A stretch of DNA of 64,000 nt from Dyella_B sp036746095 (GTDB lineage Bacteria; Pseudomonadota; Gammaproteobacteria; Xanthomonadales; Rhodanobacteraceae), in the NCBI RefSeq assembly GCF_036746095.1, contig NZ_DAIOEU010000017.1, positions 1-64,000 of the forward strand, in the 5' to 3' direction. The first letter of the stretch is position 1. Each line of letters opens with the position of its first letter. This document shows positions 28,724 to 37,592 of this stretch, one piece after another. The notes beneath the pieces are model-generated. The model worked only from the letters and a program-made list of their open reading frames with translations. It was not told the origin of the DNA and ran no database searches. The translations under genes were made by a program, and so were the position numbers.

Positions 28724-29448
28724 GGCGAGTTCGCCCCGCCTGCGCCGAGTGCATGCAGGTCTTGCGGCGACAATTGATCGGCTGGTGTGTTCTGGCTGAG
28801 CTGCAGCGCGCGAATGTAGGCGACGATGGCCCAGCGGTCATGCTCATTCACGCGGCCGGCAAAGGGATACATCACGCCGTAGCCATCGCTGATGGAGCGT
28901 TCCAATTCCGCATCCGATGCATGCAGCAGTTGCGGATCCAGATACGACGGCGGCTTTGGAAAACCACGCTGCACGATCATGCCGTTGCCCGCACCGGTCA
29001 GGCCGTGGCAGGCGGCGCAGTAGATCTCGTAGCGGTTCTGGCCGCGTTGCACGAATGCCAGCGTGATGGGATAGGGGTTGCCGTTCGACGACGTGGCCGG
29101 CGCGGGTTCGATGTGCCCCAGGCGTCCGCTGGATGGACCGGCCAGCTCGCCTTGCGCGATGGGAATGCTGCCTTCGGGCGGACGCCTGGCGGCCCTGCCA
29201 TCGGCGAACAGGGGGCTGGGCGAGCCGGGTTTGTACTTGGCCTGGTTGTACATGTCGTGCATGGCGCGCTCGCAGCCGCTTAGGAGGAAGGCCATGCACA
29301 GCACAAGCAAATACCGCAGGCATGCCGAAGCGGAAACTGCTCCCTCCCCTACTGCCGCAGGGGAGGGAGCTGATCCTGCCAAACGAAAGCTTTCCAGCAG
29401 CTGGGATGAAGTGTGCTTCGAAGGTATTTTTTTGGCGCTCAGTCTCAC
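28720..29448 (-). CDS. actE: Alternative Complex III monoheme cytochrome c lipoprotein ActE
   Basis: Single c-type heme (CAACH, residues 144-148) that carries electrons from ActA/ActB toward the oxidase. The mature part starts at Cys59 of FLLSGC and has the ActE block YKPGSPSPLFADGRAAR, with a Met-ligand candidate in GYGVMYPFAG. The GTG at 29448 overlaps the actD stop (GTGA), giving 242 aa. Between that start and the signal helix (LRYLLVLCMAFLLSGC), residues 27-37 are encoded by a palindromic repeat (29339-29370). The true start may therefore be an inner TTG/GTG, or the extension may be an insertion. Function is clear, start is not. Confidence 0.9.
   Translation of the reverse strand: MRLSAKKIPSKHTSSQLLESFRLAGSAPSPAAVGEGAVSASACLRYLLVLCMAFLLSGCERAMHDMYNQAKYKPGSPSPLFADGRAARRPPEGSIPIAQGELAGPSSGRLGHIEPAPATSSNGNPYPITLAFVQRGQNRYEIYCAACHGLTGAGNGMIVQRGFPKPPSYLDPQLLHASDAELERSISDGYGVMYPFAGRVNEHDRWAIVAYIRALQLSQNTPADQLSPQDLHALGAGGANSP
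29339..29370. repeat. Perfect palindromic repeat within the 5' part of actE
   Basis: Twelve-base arms GCTCCCTCCCCT / AGGGGAGGGAGC with loop actgccgc. Same family as 157-185; the right flank GGGAGCTGATC recurs at 59984-59994. It lies between the coupled GTG start and the lipoprotein signal of actE. Confidence 0.85.
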
Positions 29449-29978
29449 ACCGCCACCTCATCCACCTGCACCGCACCCAAGCCTTGCAACATCTCCCGCA
29501 ACCGCGACGTATCCCCCTCTTCCATCCGCACCACCAGCACGAACCTATCCTGGCTTGCCCGCCCGAACCGCTCGACGTTGAACACCGGGTGATAGAACTT
29601 CGGCAACCGATTGCCGGCCAGCATCGCCAGCACACCCGCCGCGGCGGCCAACAGGAACGTCATCTCCAGCGCGGAAGGAATGAAGGCCGGCCAGCTGGCA
29701 AATGGACGTCCACCTACGCGAATCGGGTAATTCAGCACAGCCGCGATGTATTGCATTACCAGCATGCCGACGAAGCCGATGGCGCCACCCGCAAACGTCA
29801 CCAGCGGTATGCAGTTGCTGCCAATGCCCAGCGCGTCGTCCAGCTCCTCCACCGGGAACGGCGTGAACGCCTCGATGCCTTCGTAGCCGGCCCCGCGTAG
29901 CGTGCGCACGGCATGCACCAACGACTCGGGCGTTTCGAAAAACGCCATGCAACCGTAGCGTTTCTGTTCCTTCGCCAT
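29445..29978 (-). CDS. actD: Alternative Complex III subunit ActD (DUF3341)
   Basis: A 177-aa protein of the DUF3341 family. A cytoplasmic N-terminal domain begins YGCMAFFETPESLVHAV. Two membrane helices follow (TFAGGAIGFVGMLVMQYIAA and IPSALEMTFLLAAAAGVLAM) with the typical PVFN/RFGRASQDRFVL region between and after. Its ATG shares a base with the actC stop (TGATG). It is a structural subunit without cofactors. Confidence 0.92.
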   Translation of the reverse strand: MAKEQKRYGCMAFFETPESLVHAVRTLRGAGYEGIEAFTPFPVEELDDALGIGSNCIPLVTFAGGAIGFVGMLVMQYIAAVLNYPIRVGGRPFASWPAFIPSALEMTFLLAAAAGVLAMLAGNRLPKFYHPVFNVERFGRASQDRFVLVVRMEEGDTSRLREMLQGLGAVQVDEVAV

Positions 29979-31330
29979 CACCCCGGCTCCTTCAACTCAT
30001 GCACCAGCTTGCGCATTTCGTAGGTCGCCACGATCGGCAGCCAGCGTACGAACAGTGTGAACAGCAACAGGAAGATGCCGATCGAGCCGAACAGGAAAAT
30101 CAAATCCCATACGGTGGGATAGAACATGCCCCAGCTCGACGGCAGGTACGGACGAAACAGGCTGTTGACGATCAGCATGAAACGCTCGAACCACATGCCG
30201 ATCAGCACCAGCATGGCGATGACGAACAAAGCCGCCGGTTTGCGCCGGATGCGCGGCGACCACAGCCACAAGGGCGTCAGCACGTTGCAGAACACTACCG
30301 TCCAGAACACCCATGCGTAGGGACCGACCAACCGATCCCTGGCTTCCGCGATCTCATACGGATCGCCGCCGTAGTACGCCATGAAGAACTCGACGGCGTA
30401 GTTGTAGGCCACGAACAGGCCCGCGGCGAGCATCATCTTGGAAAGGTTATCCAGATGCTTCAGCGTGATGATGTCGCCCAGCCCAAGCCAATGACGCAAG
30501 GGAATGCCCAGCACCAGCGCCATGGCAAAACCGGAAAAGAGCGCGCCGGCGACGAAGAACGGCGGGAACATGGTGGAATGCCAGCCCGGCACCGCGCCTT
30601 CGGAGAAATCCAGCGCGACCATGCTGTGCACGGAAAACACCAGCGGCACCGCCAGCCCGGCCAGCAGAAGGTTCAAGGTTTCGAAGCGTTTCCAATGCCG
30701 CGCTTCGCCGCGCCAGCCCAGCGCAAGCAAGCCGTAGAAAACCTGCTTGCCCCGCGTGCGCGCCTGGTCGCGCAAGCTGCCCAGGTCCGGCAACAGACCG
30801 ACGTACCAATACATGACCGACACTGCCAGATAGGCGACGATGGCCATGAAATCCCACACCAGCGAACTGCGCCATTGCGGCCACAGCGCCATGCGATTCG
30901 GGTAGAACGCCACCCAGTAGAAAAAATACGGGCGGCCAAGGTGAAAGATCGGGAACAAGCCGGAGACCGACACCGCGAACACGGTCATCGCCTCCGCATA
31001 GCGGTTCAGCGCGGAGCGCCACTTCTGCCGCGCCAGATACAACGCGCCGGAAATAAATGTGCCGGACATGCCGATCGCGATCCACCACACGTAGTTGATC
31101 AGCGCGAACGCCCAGGCCACCGGAATGTTGATGCCCCAGATGCCGACTCCCTTCGCCAGCAACTCGCCAACGCCGGCAACGAACAGCAAGGTCAGCAGCA
31201 GCGCGCAGACGAACGCGACGAACCAGAGCCTGCCGTTGGGCCGCAATGCCAGTTCGCCGATTTTCTCGGACAAGCTGGTGTACGTGTGCTCGCGCGCAAG
31301 CAGACGCTCGTCCTGCACCGGCGCACTCAT
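29978..31330 (-). CDS. actC: Alternative Complex III quinol-site membrane subunit ActC (NrfD-like)
   Basis: A 450-aa protein with about ten membrane helices, of the NrfD/PsrC family, and the predicted menaquinol/ubiquinol-oxidising site. Recognisable blocks: NYVWWIAIGMSGTFISGALY, FPIFHLGRPYFFYW, SVHSMVALDFS, and WFERFMLIVNSLFRPYLP. ATG at 31330 overlaps the actB stop (ATGA); the frame open upstream is actB in another register. Confidence 0.95.
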   Translation of the reverse strand: MSAPVQDERLLAREHTYTSLSEKIGELALRPNGRLWFVAFVCALLLTLLFVAGVGELLAKGVGIWGINIPVAWAFALINYVWWIAIGMSGTFISGALYLARQKWRSALNRYAEAMTVFAVSVSGLFPIFHLGRPYFFYWVAFYPNRMALWPQWRSSLVWDFMAIVAYLAVSVMYWYVGLLPDLGSLRDQARTRGKQVFYGLLALGWRGEARHWKRFETLNLLLAGLAVPLVFSVHSMVALDFSEGAVPGWHSTMFPPFFVAGALFSGFAMALVLGIPLRHWLGLGDIITLKHLDNLSKMMLAAGLFVAYNYAVEFFMAYYGGDPYEIAEARDRLVGPYAWVFWTVVFCNVLTPLWLWSPRIRRKPAALFVIAMLVLIGMWFERFMLIVNSLFRPYLPSSWGMFYPTVWDLIFLFGSIGIFLLLFTLFVRWLPIVATYEMRKLVHELKEPG

Positions 31331-34281
31331 GCCTCGTCCTCCAGGTCCGGATGTGGATTGCGTACCTGCGCCAGATAACTGGTGCGCGGACGGGTATTGA
31401 GTTCCTCCAGCAGGTCGTAGTTGCGCGTGGATGCCTTGGCGCGATTCACGGCACTGTGTGGATCGCGCAGGTCGCCAAAAGTGATCGCCTGCGTGGGACA
31501 GGCGGCCTGGCAGGCGGTGACGATTTCCCCGTCCGTGATCCGGCGCTGCTCGCGATCGGCGGCGATATGCGCGTTCTCGATCCGCTGGATGCAGTACGTG
31601 CATTTCTCCATCACGCCACGGCCACGCACCGACACCTCCGGATTACGCTGTGCCTTGAGCGTTTCGGTAGTGATGTCGCTGAACTGCAGGAAATTGAAGC
31701 GGCGCACTTTGTACGGACAGTTGTTCGAACACCAGCGCGTGCCGATACAGCGGTTGTAGACCTGCAGGTTCAAGCCTTCGTCGTCGTGCACGGTGGCACC
31801 GACCGGGCAGACCAGTTCGCACGGCGCATGCTCGCAATGCATGCACGGCACTGGCTGGTTGTGAGTCGTGGGGTTTTCGGCGGGGCCGGCGTAATAGCGG
31901 TCGACGCGCATCCAGTGCATCTCGCGCTCGCGCAACACCTGGTCGGCGCCGACCACCGGAATATTGTTTTCCGCCTGGCAGGCAATGGTGCAGCCCTTGC
32001 AACCGATGCAAACGTTGAGGTCGATCGCCATCGCCCAGGCGTATTCGCCTTGCGGTTGCTGGGGATAGATCGACCGCGGCGTCTTGTCGCCCTCCTGGGC
32101 TGCATCAGGATCGTGCTTGAATTCGGCCAGCGTCAGGCTGCGCACCGGCGGCTTGCTGCCTTCCGTATCCATCGCGAAATGGGCTTGCGTGCTCGCCAGC
32201 GTTACTGAGCGGCCGGTCTTGTGCAGCGTGAGTCCGGGCACGAGCCACGGCTGCGCCGACGTACGCAACGCGTAGGCGTCAAAGCCCAGGTCGTTGCCGA
32301 CGCGCCCGGCACGCTTGCGTCCATAGCCAAGATGCACGGTGACGCTGTGCGCGGCCTGCCCCGGCGTGATCCACACCGGTGCATCCACCTGCCGCCCTTG
32401 GCACGTCAGCGACACGACGTCGCCATTGGCAAGCTCGCGCTCCTTTGCCAGTTGCGGGCTGATCAGCGCGGCATTGCTCCAGGTAAGCTGCGTCGGCGGC
32501 TTGGGCAATTCCTGCAGCCAGCCATTGTTGGCATAACGTCCATCCCATACGGTGGGATCGGGACGAAACACCAGTTCCAATGCATCGTGTTGCAATGGTT
32601 GCGGCGACCAGTCCTGCAAGCCGTGAGCACGAACGCCGGTCTGCGCAGGCTTGCCGCCGCTGCCCGCGATCACACCCGTGCGCACGCTGTCCGGCCATGC
32701 CATGGACGGATTCTGCGAACGCCACTGCGCCTGCACGATCGCCAGGCCGTCCTGCACCGGCTCGCTCATCAGCAGCGCCAGGAATTCGTGCACCGAACGT
32801 CCTTGGTACAAGGGATCGATCAACGGCTGCACGATGCTGGCGATGCCGTCATCGGTCTGCGCATCGGACCAGCTTTCGAGCACGTGGCTGGCTGGCAGGT
32901 GCCATTGGGCTAACTGCGCCGTTTCGTCGACATACAAACCCCAATGCACCAGGTGCGGGACCCGCTTGAGCAACTGCGGCAACTGCAGATCGGCCGGCGC
33001 GTTGTAAACGAGATTGCTGTCCAGCACGACCAGCCGTTGCACCTGCCCGGCCACGATCGCGTTGCGCAGCGCGCTCAAGGGTTCGCGCTTGGTGACATCC
33101 TCGGGTACGTCCACGTAGTCGACGGTATGCCCCACGTTGCCGAGCTTGTCGTTGAGCAGATGCGCGATGGCGTGCACGTGCGGCGGTTGCGACTCCCCCG
33201 CAACAATCAGGCAGCGACCGCGATGCGCCAGCAGATCGGATTGCAACGCCTGGTGCTGTTTCGTGGACAAGCCACTGGGTGCCACGGGCGAAGCCGCGTC
33301 GATGGCGAGCGCACGCGCCAGTTCAAGCGCGAACAGGGCGATGGACGATGCCGCCATTGCCCAGCGGTGGTCAGCCATTGTGCCCGTGAGGCTGGGCGTG
33401 GCTTCCAGCACGTAAAGCCGGTTCATGCCCGCCGAAGCAGACGGCTTGCGGCGCTCGGCAAACGCATGCGCGTAAGCCACGCGCCCCGGCATGCTGCCGA
33501 GAAAATCCGCTTCCAGCGACAGGATCACATCAGCCCGCTCGAAGTGATAGCGCGCAGCGACGGGCTTGCCGAAGGCCAGCATCGCGCCTTGCTCGGCATG
33601 ATCCTGCGCCACCGGGGCGTGTTCGTACCAATGCATGCGCGGATAACGCAGCAACCATTGCTCACGCTGCGCACGCAAGGTGGGCGAGACGACACGGTCG
33701 CTCACCACGTGCAAGCCGCTGCCATCGCGCGCAAAGGAAGCCGGCCACATCGCCACGTCCGCCGCAAACGCTTCCCACGTCGCCGCCTGGCCGCGATACA
33801 AAGGCACCTGCGAGCGGTCGGGATCCCACACGTCCAGCACCGCCGCCTGCGGCATCGGCCCGGTGGCACCCAGGCTTGCCGGGTGCAGCGGGTTGCCTTC
33901 GATCTTCGTCGGGCGCCCCATATGGCTGGTGACCAGCACGCCGATCACGTCACCTGCGTAGGCAAGCGTGGTGGCGTAGAACTGCGGCGTATCCGGTGTC
34001 ACGCCAGGCGGCGGCGTCTCCCACGGCACGATCTGCTCCGGCGGCGGCCCGCTGCATGCGGCCAGGCCGGCGAAGGCCAGCGACGCGCCCAGCAATTGCA
34101 GAAAGCGGCGGCGGTCCATCGCGGCAAACGCGGAGAACTGCGGCAAGGCCTCGACCAGTTCGCGCTTGAAAGCGGGATCGTCCGCCAGCTCTTCCAACGC
34201 GCGCCAGAAACGCGGGCCGGTCGCATCGCCCAACTTGCGACGCGCCAGCGCGGCAGCCTGCTCGATCCTCAGCGATGACAT
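31327..34281 (-). CDS. actB: Alternative Complex III iron-sulfur subunit ActB (molybdopterin-like + ferredoxin domains)
   Basis: Large periplasmic subunit, 984 aa. A Tat-type motif (MDRRRFLQLLGAS, near residue 55) is followed by a molybdopterin-oxidoreductase-like domain. As in known ActB, no N-terminal Cys cluster for a [4Fe-4S] and no obvious Mo-ligand are seen, so it is expected to carry no Mo. The C-terminal ferredoxin domain (about residues 755-935) has the motifs CIGCKGCTIAC, CMHCEHAPCELVCP, CIGTRWCSNNCPY and CTYCIQR...CQAACP, giving three to four Fe-S clusters. Overlaps the actA stop by 13 bases and actC by ATGA. ATG at 34281 begins MSSLRIEQAA; the 72 codons open upstream are shadow. 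Confidence 0.95.
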   Translation of the reverse strand: MSSLRIEQAAALARRKLGDATGPRFWRALEELADDPAFKRELVEALPQFSAFAAMDRRRFLQLLGASLAFAGLAACSGPPPEQIVPWETPPPGVTPDTPQFYATTLAYAGDVIGVLVTSHMGRPTKIEGNPLHPASLGATGPMPQAAVLDVWDPDRSQVPLYRGQAATWEAFAADVAMWPASFARDGSGLHVVSDRVVSPTLRAQREQWLLRYPRMHWYEHAPVAQDHAEQGAMLAFGKPVAARYHFERADVILSLEADFLGSMPGRVAYAHAFAERRKPSASAGMNRLYVLEATPSLTGTMADHRWAMAASSIALFALELARALAIDAASPVAPSGLSTKQHQALQSDLLAHRGRCLIVAGESQPPHVHAIAHLLNDKLGNVGHTVDYVDVPEDVTKREPLSALRNAIVAGQVQRLVVLDSNLVYNAPADLQLPQLLKRVPHLVHWGLYVDETAQLAQWHLPASHVLESWSDAQTDDGIASIVQPLIDPLYQGRSVHEFLALLMSEPVQDGLAIVQAQWRSQNPSMAWPDSVRTGVIAGSGGKPAQTGVRAHGLQDWSPQPLQHDALELVFRPDPTVWDGRYANNGWLQELPKPPTQLTWSNAALISPQLAKERELANGDVVSLTCQGRQVDAPVWITPGQAAHSVTVHLGYGRKRAGRVGNDLGFDAYALRTSAQPWLVPGLTLHKTGRSVTLASTQAHFAMDTEGSKPPVRSLTLAEFKHDPDAAQEGDKTPRSIYPQQPQGEYAWAMAIDLNVCIGCKGCTIACQAENNIPVVGADQVLREREMHWMRVDRYYAGPAENPTTHNQPVPCMHCEHAPCELVCPVGATVHDDEGLNLQVYNRCIGTRWCSNNCPYKVRRFNFLQFSDITTETLKAQRNPEVSVRGRGVMEKCTYCIQRIENAHIAADREQRRITDGEIVTACQAACPTQAITFGDLRDPHSAVNRAKASTRNYDLLEELNTRPRTSYLAQVRNPHPDLEDEA

Positions 34282-34916
34282 AGCGAGCAATCCGTCATGC
34301 GGCCGGTATCGATGTGGTACTGATGCAGCAGCTCGGCGCCGAGCTTCTTCTGATCCCGCGGCTGCCACGCAAGATCGAATACCTTGTCGCGCGGACGCAG
34401 GAATTTCTGCGGCTGGCGATGGCAGTCCAGGCACCACGCCATCGACAGCGGCGCCACGCGCTGCGTCAACGGCATCTTGTCGATGCGGCCATGGCATGAC
34501 ACGCAGCCCACGCCCTTGGCGATGTGGATGCTGTGGTTGAAATAGACAAAGTCAGGCAACTGATACACGCGATTCCAGCGCAACGGCACCCCGCTTTTCC
34601 AGCTGTCGATCAACGGCTTCAACACGGGGGCATCGGTAAACAATTGTGAATGGCAGGTCATGCACGTCCCGATGGGTGGAATGCCGGCAAACGCGGATGT
34701 CTCCACGCTCGTGTGGCAGAAGCGGCAATCGATGCCGTCGTCGCCCACGTGATGCTTGTGGCTGAAAGGCACCGGCTGGTTCACGGGTTCGCCGAGCCGA
34801 TGCGGATCGGTCACCACGCCGCGCCACGCAAATCCCGCACCGACCACCACCAGCACGGCGCCAAGCAACGCCAGCTTGGCGTACAGCCCAAAACTTCGTG
34901 AGAAAACCTGGCTCAT
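34269..34916 (-). CDS. actA: Alternative Complex III pentaheme cytochrome c ActA
   Basis: First gene of the operon. The 215-aa product has an N-terminal membrane anchor/signal (LALLGAVLVVVGAGFAW) and five CxxCH heme sites: CRFCH, CMTCH, CVSCH, CLDCH and CSLCH. Extra His residues in FSHKHHVG and FNHSIHIAKG are typical axial ligands. It passes electrons from the ActB Fe-S chain to ActE. No good SD precedes the ATG; the promoter must lie within 34917-35037 or further upstream. Confidence 0.95.
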   Translation of the reverse strand: MSQVFSRSFGLYAKLALLGAVLVVVGAGFAWRGVVTDPHRLGEPVNQPVPFSHKHHVGDDGIDCRFCHTSVETSAFAGIPPIGTCMTCHSQLFTDAPVLKPLIDSWKSGVPLRWNRVYQLPDFVYFNHSIHIAKGVGCVSCHGRIDKMPLTQRVAPLSMAWCLDCHRQPQKFLRPRDKVFDLAWQPRDQKKLGAELLHQYHIDTGRMTDCSLCHR

Positions 34917-35016
34917 GCTTGCGGCAACGTGCTGTCATCCTCGCGCGGCTTACGACGCAGATCGCCGCCCATCCACGCGACCGTATCCCGCGAAAAGTGA
35001 ATGCACAGTCGGCGTT

Positions 35017-35034
35017 TCGACGCTGTCGCGTCGA
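35017..35034. terminator. Hairpin at the end of the 35038 gene, upstream of actA
   Basis: TCGACGC and GCGTCGA form a 7-bp stem with loop TGTC, directly after the stop of the minus-strand gene at 35038. There is no T-run, so it may be a weak terminator or part of the act operon control region. Confidence 0.35.
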
Positions 35035-35037
35035 CGC

Positions 35038-35532
35038 TCACGTCATGGCCGTCGGCCGCTCGAACGGCAGCGGCTTCGCCCCGCTTGCAACCATGGTCCG
35101 GTAGGTCAGGCCTACCTGCTCTTCCTCCGCATCGACCACTACCAGGATGCGACCGGCTTGCACTTCGTCTTCGAATTGCCGCCGCACCGGATCGTCCAGC
35201 GCGGAACCGGAAAGCGCGGTGGACCAGGCACCCAACACGCTTCCACCCACGGCCATCGCCAGCGCACCGGCAAAGGTGATGCCCAACGGTGGAATCGCCA
35301 CCGCCACCAGCCCGGCCACCAGACCAAGCGCCGCACCGCCCGCGGCACCTTTCGCAGCGGCGGGATAGAAATCGCCTTCAACGACCTTGCGATCGTCGGG
35401 AATCATTTCCGATTTGTCGGAACGCGCGATCAGCGAGATGCTTTGATCGGCAATGCCTGCCGCACGCAGTTGATCCATGGCGGCACGCGCCCCCGCCACG
35501 TCGTCGACGCTGAATACCACTCGCTTTTTCAT
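35038..35532 (-). CDS. Membrane protein with glycine-zipper core, stress-type, unknown
   Basis: A 164-aa protein. The N-terminal 50 residues (MKKRVVFSVDDVAGARAAMD...) form a small alpha/beta domain. A Gly/Ala-rich double membrane segment follows (AAAKGAAGGAALGLVAGLVA and GITFAGALAMAVGGSVLGAW), then a soluble tail ending in an ILVVVDAEEEQ strand. This layout is common in proteobacterial stress proteins of unknown function. AGGAAG lies nine bases before the ATG at 35532; the frame extends ten codons further without support. It precedes actA on the same strand, separated by 121 bases. Confidence 0.75.
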   Translation of the reverse strand: MKKRVVFSVDDVAGARAAMDQLRAAGIADQSISLIARSDKSEMIPDDRKVVEGDFYPAAAKGAAGGAALGLVAGLVAVAIPPLGITFAGALAMAVGGSVLGAWSTALSGSALDDPVRRQFEDEVQAGRILVVVDAEEEQVGLTYRTMVASGAKPLPFERPTAMT

Positions 35533-35895
35533 GGTTGAGCTTCCTGCGCTTGGCGTGTGCACACGCTAAGCCGGAGCGCTTCAACTGGGTGTGAGCCAGG
35601 GGTGAACGCGTTTCCGATAAATCGCGTAGCGATTTGCGTTGAGCAGATGGCTGGCTCGCACCGAGCGGTTTGTCGCCTTCAAACCACCACACACATCGCG
35701 CGCCTCAAATCAGCTCCGCGTCATGCAACAACTCGCTCAACGCGGACTCCAACTTCGGCCCTACGAAATGGTCGTCCGCCACCCAATGCAACGTAGCCAA
35801 CAAAGCCGGATCGCTACTGACCACCAGCGTCCACCGGTCGCAGCACTCGTTGCCTGGTGTAGAGCGGTCGCCAAGGTATTTGTTCTGCACCTGGT

Positions 35896-36123
35896 TCACG
35901 AGCGCGCCTGTGCCGGCGTCGGCTTGGATGGGCTGCGGACACTGCCGGCAGGCGCAGGCCACTGATGTGGTTGCGTCGAACTTGGGGAGGTGGAAGGCGC
36001 TGACGGACCGTACGGTTGCTGCAGGGCAGGATCGCGATCGTGGCAGGCGCCCAGCGCAAGCGCGCACGTGCCGGCCAGCAATGCAGCGAGCAGGCGCATC
36101 CGTTTTGTGTGCGTCCTTTTCAT
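35896..36123 (-). CDS. Small lipoprotein, unknown
   Basis: A 75-aa protein with a basic start (MKRTHTKRMR) and lipobox LALGAC (Cys near residue 26), then a Pro/Ser/Thr-rich, probably disordered tail. GGGTGG precedes the ATG at 36123. Beyond its stop, a second frame (to 35705) continues with protein-like sequence including VADDHFVGPKLESALSELL. Either a separate gene lacking its own start or a frameshift in this one is possible. Bases 35563-35704 hold nothing clear. Confidence 0.5.
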   Translation of the reverse strand: MKRTHTKRMRLLAALLAGTCALALGACHDRDPALQQPYGPSAPSTSPSSTQPHQWPAPAGSVRSPSKPTPAQARS

Positions 36124-36254
36124 GCCACCCAGCTTGTCACTCCGCACTTGAAGAAAGCGCATTCGCCGCATCAACGCCGCATCCGACGCGAAACACACGC
36201 GTCTTCGACGATGCGCAGCGTATGCATGACAGCTGATCGGAGACGGAGATACTC

Positions 36255-37154
36255 ATGAGCTCGACCAACCAGTACACCATGCGCGATCCCACCACTCAGT
36301 ATCCGCGGCCGCCGTTTGAAGAGCAGCCGCAACCGGCGCCGGGCCTGGCCAAGGAGATGACGCCGCGTCCCGACCACGGTGAAGACAGCTATGTCGGGTT
36401 TGGCCGTCTGAAAGGGCGCAAGGCGTTGATTACCGGCGGTGATTCCGGCATCGGCCGCGCCGTGGCCATCGCTTTCGCGCGCGAAGGCGCGGACCTGACG
36501 CTGAACTACCTGCCCGATGAAGAGGAAGATGCCAAAGACCTGCTGCCGATCATCCGCGACAGCGGCGTGTCCGTGCATACCGTGCCCGGCGACATCCAGG
36601 ACGAGGCGTTCTGCACGAAGCTGGTGGAAAGCGCCGTCAAGGAAATGGGCGGCCTCGACATCGTGGTGAATGTCGCCGGCAAGCAGGCGTATCAGGACAG
36701 CTTCCTGGACATCACCACCGAGCAGTTCGATGCGACGTTCAAGACCAACGTCTACGCCATGTTCTGGATCTGCAAGGCGGCCGTGCCGCATCTGCCGCGC
36801 GGCGCGACGATCATCAACACCGCATCCATCCAGGCCTACGATCAATCGCCGATCCTTGGCGACTACGCGCCGACCAAATCAGCCATCGTCGGCTTCACCA
36901 AGGTGCTGGGCAAGCAACTCGCCGACCGCGGTATCCGCGTCAACGCGGTGGCGCCAGGCCCGATCTGGACGCCGCTGCAACCTTCCGGCGGACAACCCCA
37001 GAAGAAGGTGAAGGAATTCGGCAAGAACGTTCCGCTCGGGCGACCGGGCCAACCGGCAGAGCTGGCATCGATATACGTATTTCTCGCTTCGCAGGAATCG
37101 AGCTACGTGACGGCGGAAGTGTATGGCGTAACCGGCGGGCATCCATTGCCATGA
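36255..37154 (+). CDS. SDR-family oxidoreductase (YghA-like), cytoplasmic paralogue
   Basis: A 299-aa NAD(P)-dependent dehydrogenase. The family leader includes YPRPPFEEQPQPAPGL and PRPDHGEDSY; the cofactor loop is TGGDSGIGRA, the catalytic Ser lies in NTASIQAY and the dyad in YAPTKSA. No signal peptide, unlike its relative at 20547. GGAG lies six bases before the ATG. Genes of this type are often part of general stress regulons; its substrate is unknown. Confidence 0.92.
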   Translation: MSSTNQYTMRDPTTQYPRPPFEEQPQPAPGLAKEMTPRPDHGEDSYVGFGRLKGRKALITGGDSGIGRAVAIAFAREGADLTLNYLPDEEEDAKDLLPIIRDSGVSVHTVPGDIQDEAFCTKLVESAVKEMGGLDIVVNVAGKQAYQDSFLDITTEQFDATFKTNVYAMFWICKAAVPHLPRGATIINTASIQAYDQSPILGDYAPTKSAIVGFTKVLGKQLADRGIRVNAVAPGPIWTPLQPSGGQPQKKVKEFGKNVPLGRPGQPAELASIYVFLASQESSYVTAEVYGVTGGHPLP

Positions 37155-37241
37155 CGCGCAGGCGAGGTTGAGCGGGATCACCCAACCTAACCTGCCGGAT
37201 TCGACCTGCCATGTTGGCGTTCGGCTGCGCCTCCTCCCCGC

Positions 37242-37592
37242 TTACTGCACGTCGTGGCACCGCTCTTCGTAGTGATACGTGGCATGGTTTTCCTGATGGT
37301 TTTCCTGCACTTTCTTGCCTGCGTAACCACCCGCCAGCACGCCACCGGCGGTGGTAAGCACTTTGCCCTTGCCGCCGCCGAACTGATTGCCGACCAGACC
37401 GCCCGCCGCCGCGCCGACCAGGGTGCCGGCGATCTGGTGTTTGTCCTTCGGCTTGTCCTGCACCCGCACGCGGTGGCAGACCCGATGCGGGTGATCGCTG
37501 GAGCGATCGTGGTCCTGGGCCGCAGCGGTGCCGATGCCCGTCACCATCAAGCATGCGACCAATGCGAGGCTCGCCGACATACGCGTCTTCAT
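37242..37592 (-). CDS. Glycine-zipper 2TM-domain outer-membrane/periplasmic protein
   Basis: A 116-aa product with a Sec signal ending GTAAAQ. A short basic/His-rich part (HPHRVCHRVRVQDKPKDKHQ) precedes a glycine-zipper pair: GTLVGAAAGGLVGNQFGGG and VLTTAGGVLAGGYAGKK, matching the 2TM family of SlyB/Rickettsia 17-kDa-like proteins. The C-terminus carries HYEERCHDVQ; two or three Cys might form a disulfide. Such proteins bolster the envelope under stress. The start ATG follows GAGGTG at a loose distance. Confidence 0.85.
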   Translation of the reverse strand: MKTRMSASLALVACLMVTGIGTAAAQDHDRSSDHPHRVCHRVRVQDKPKDKHQIAGTLVGAAAGGLVGNQFGGGKGKVLTTAGGVLAGGYAGKKVQENHQENHATYHYEERCHDVQ

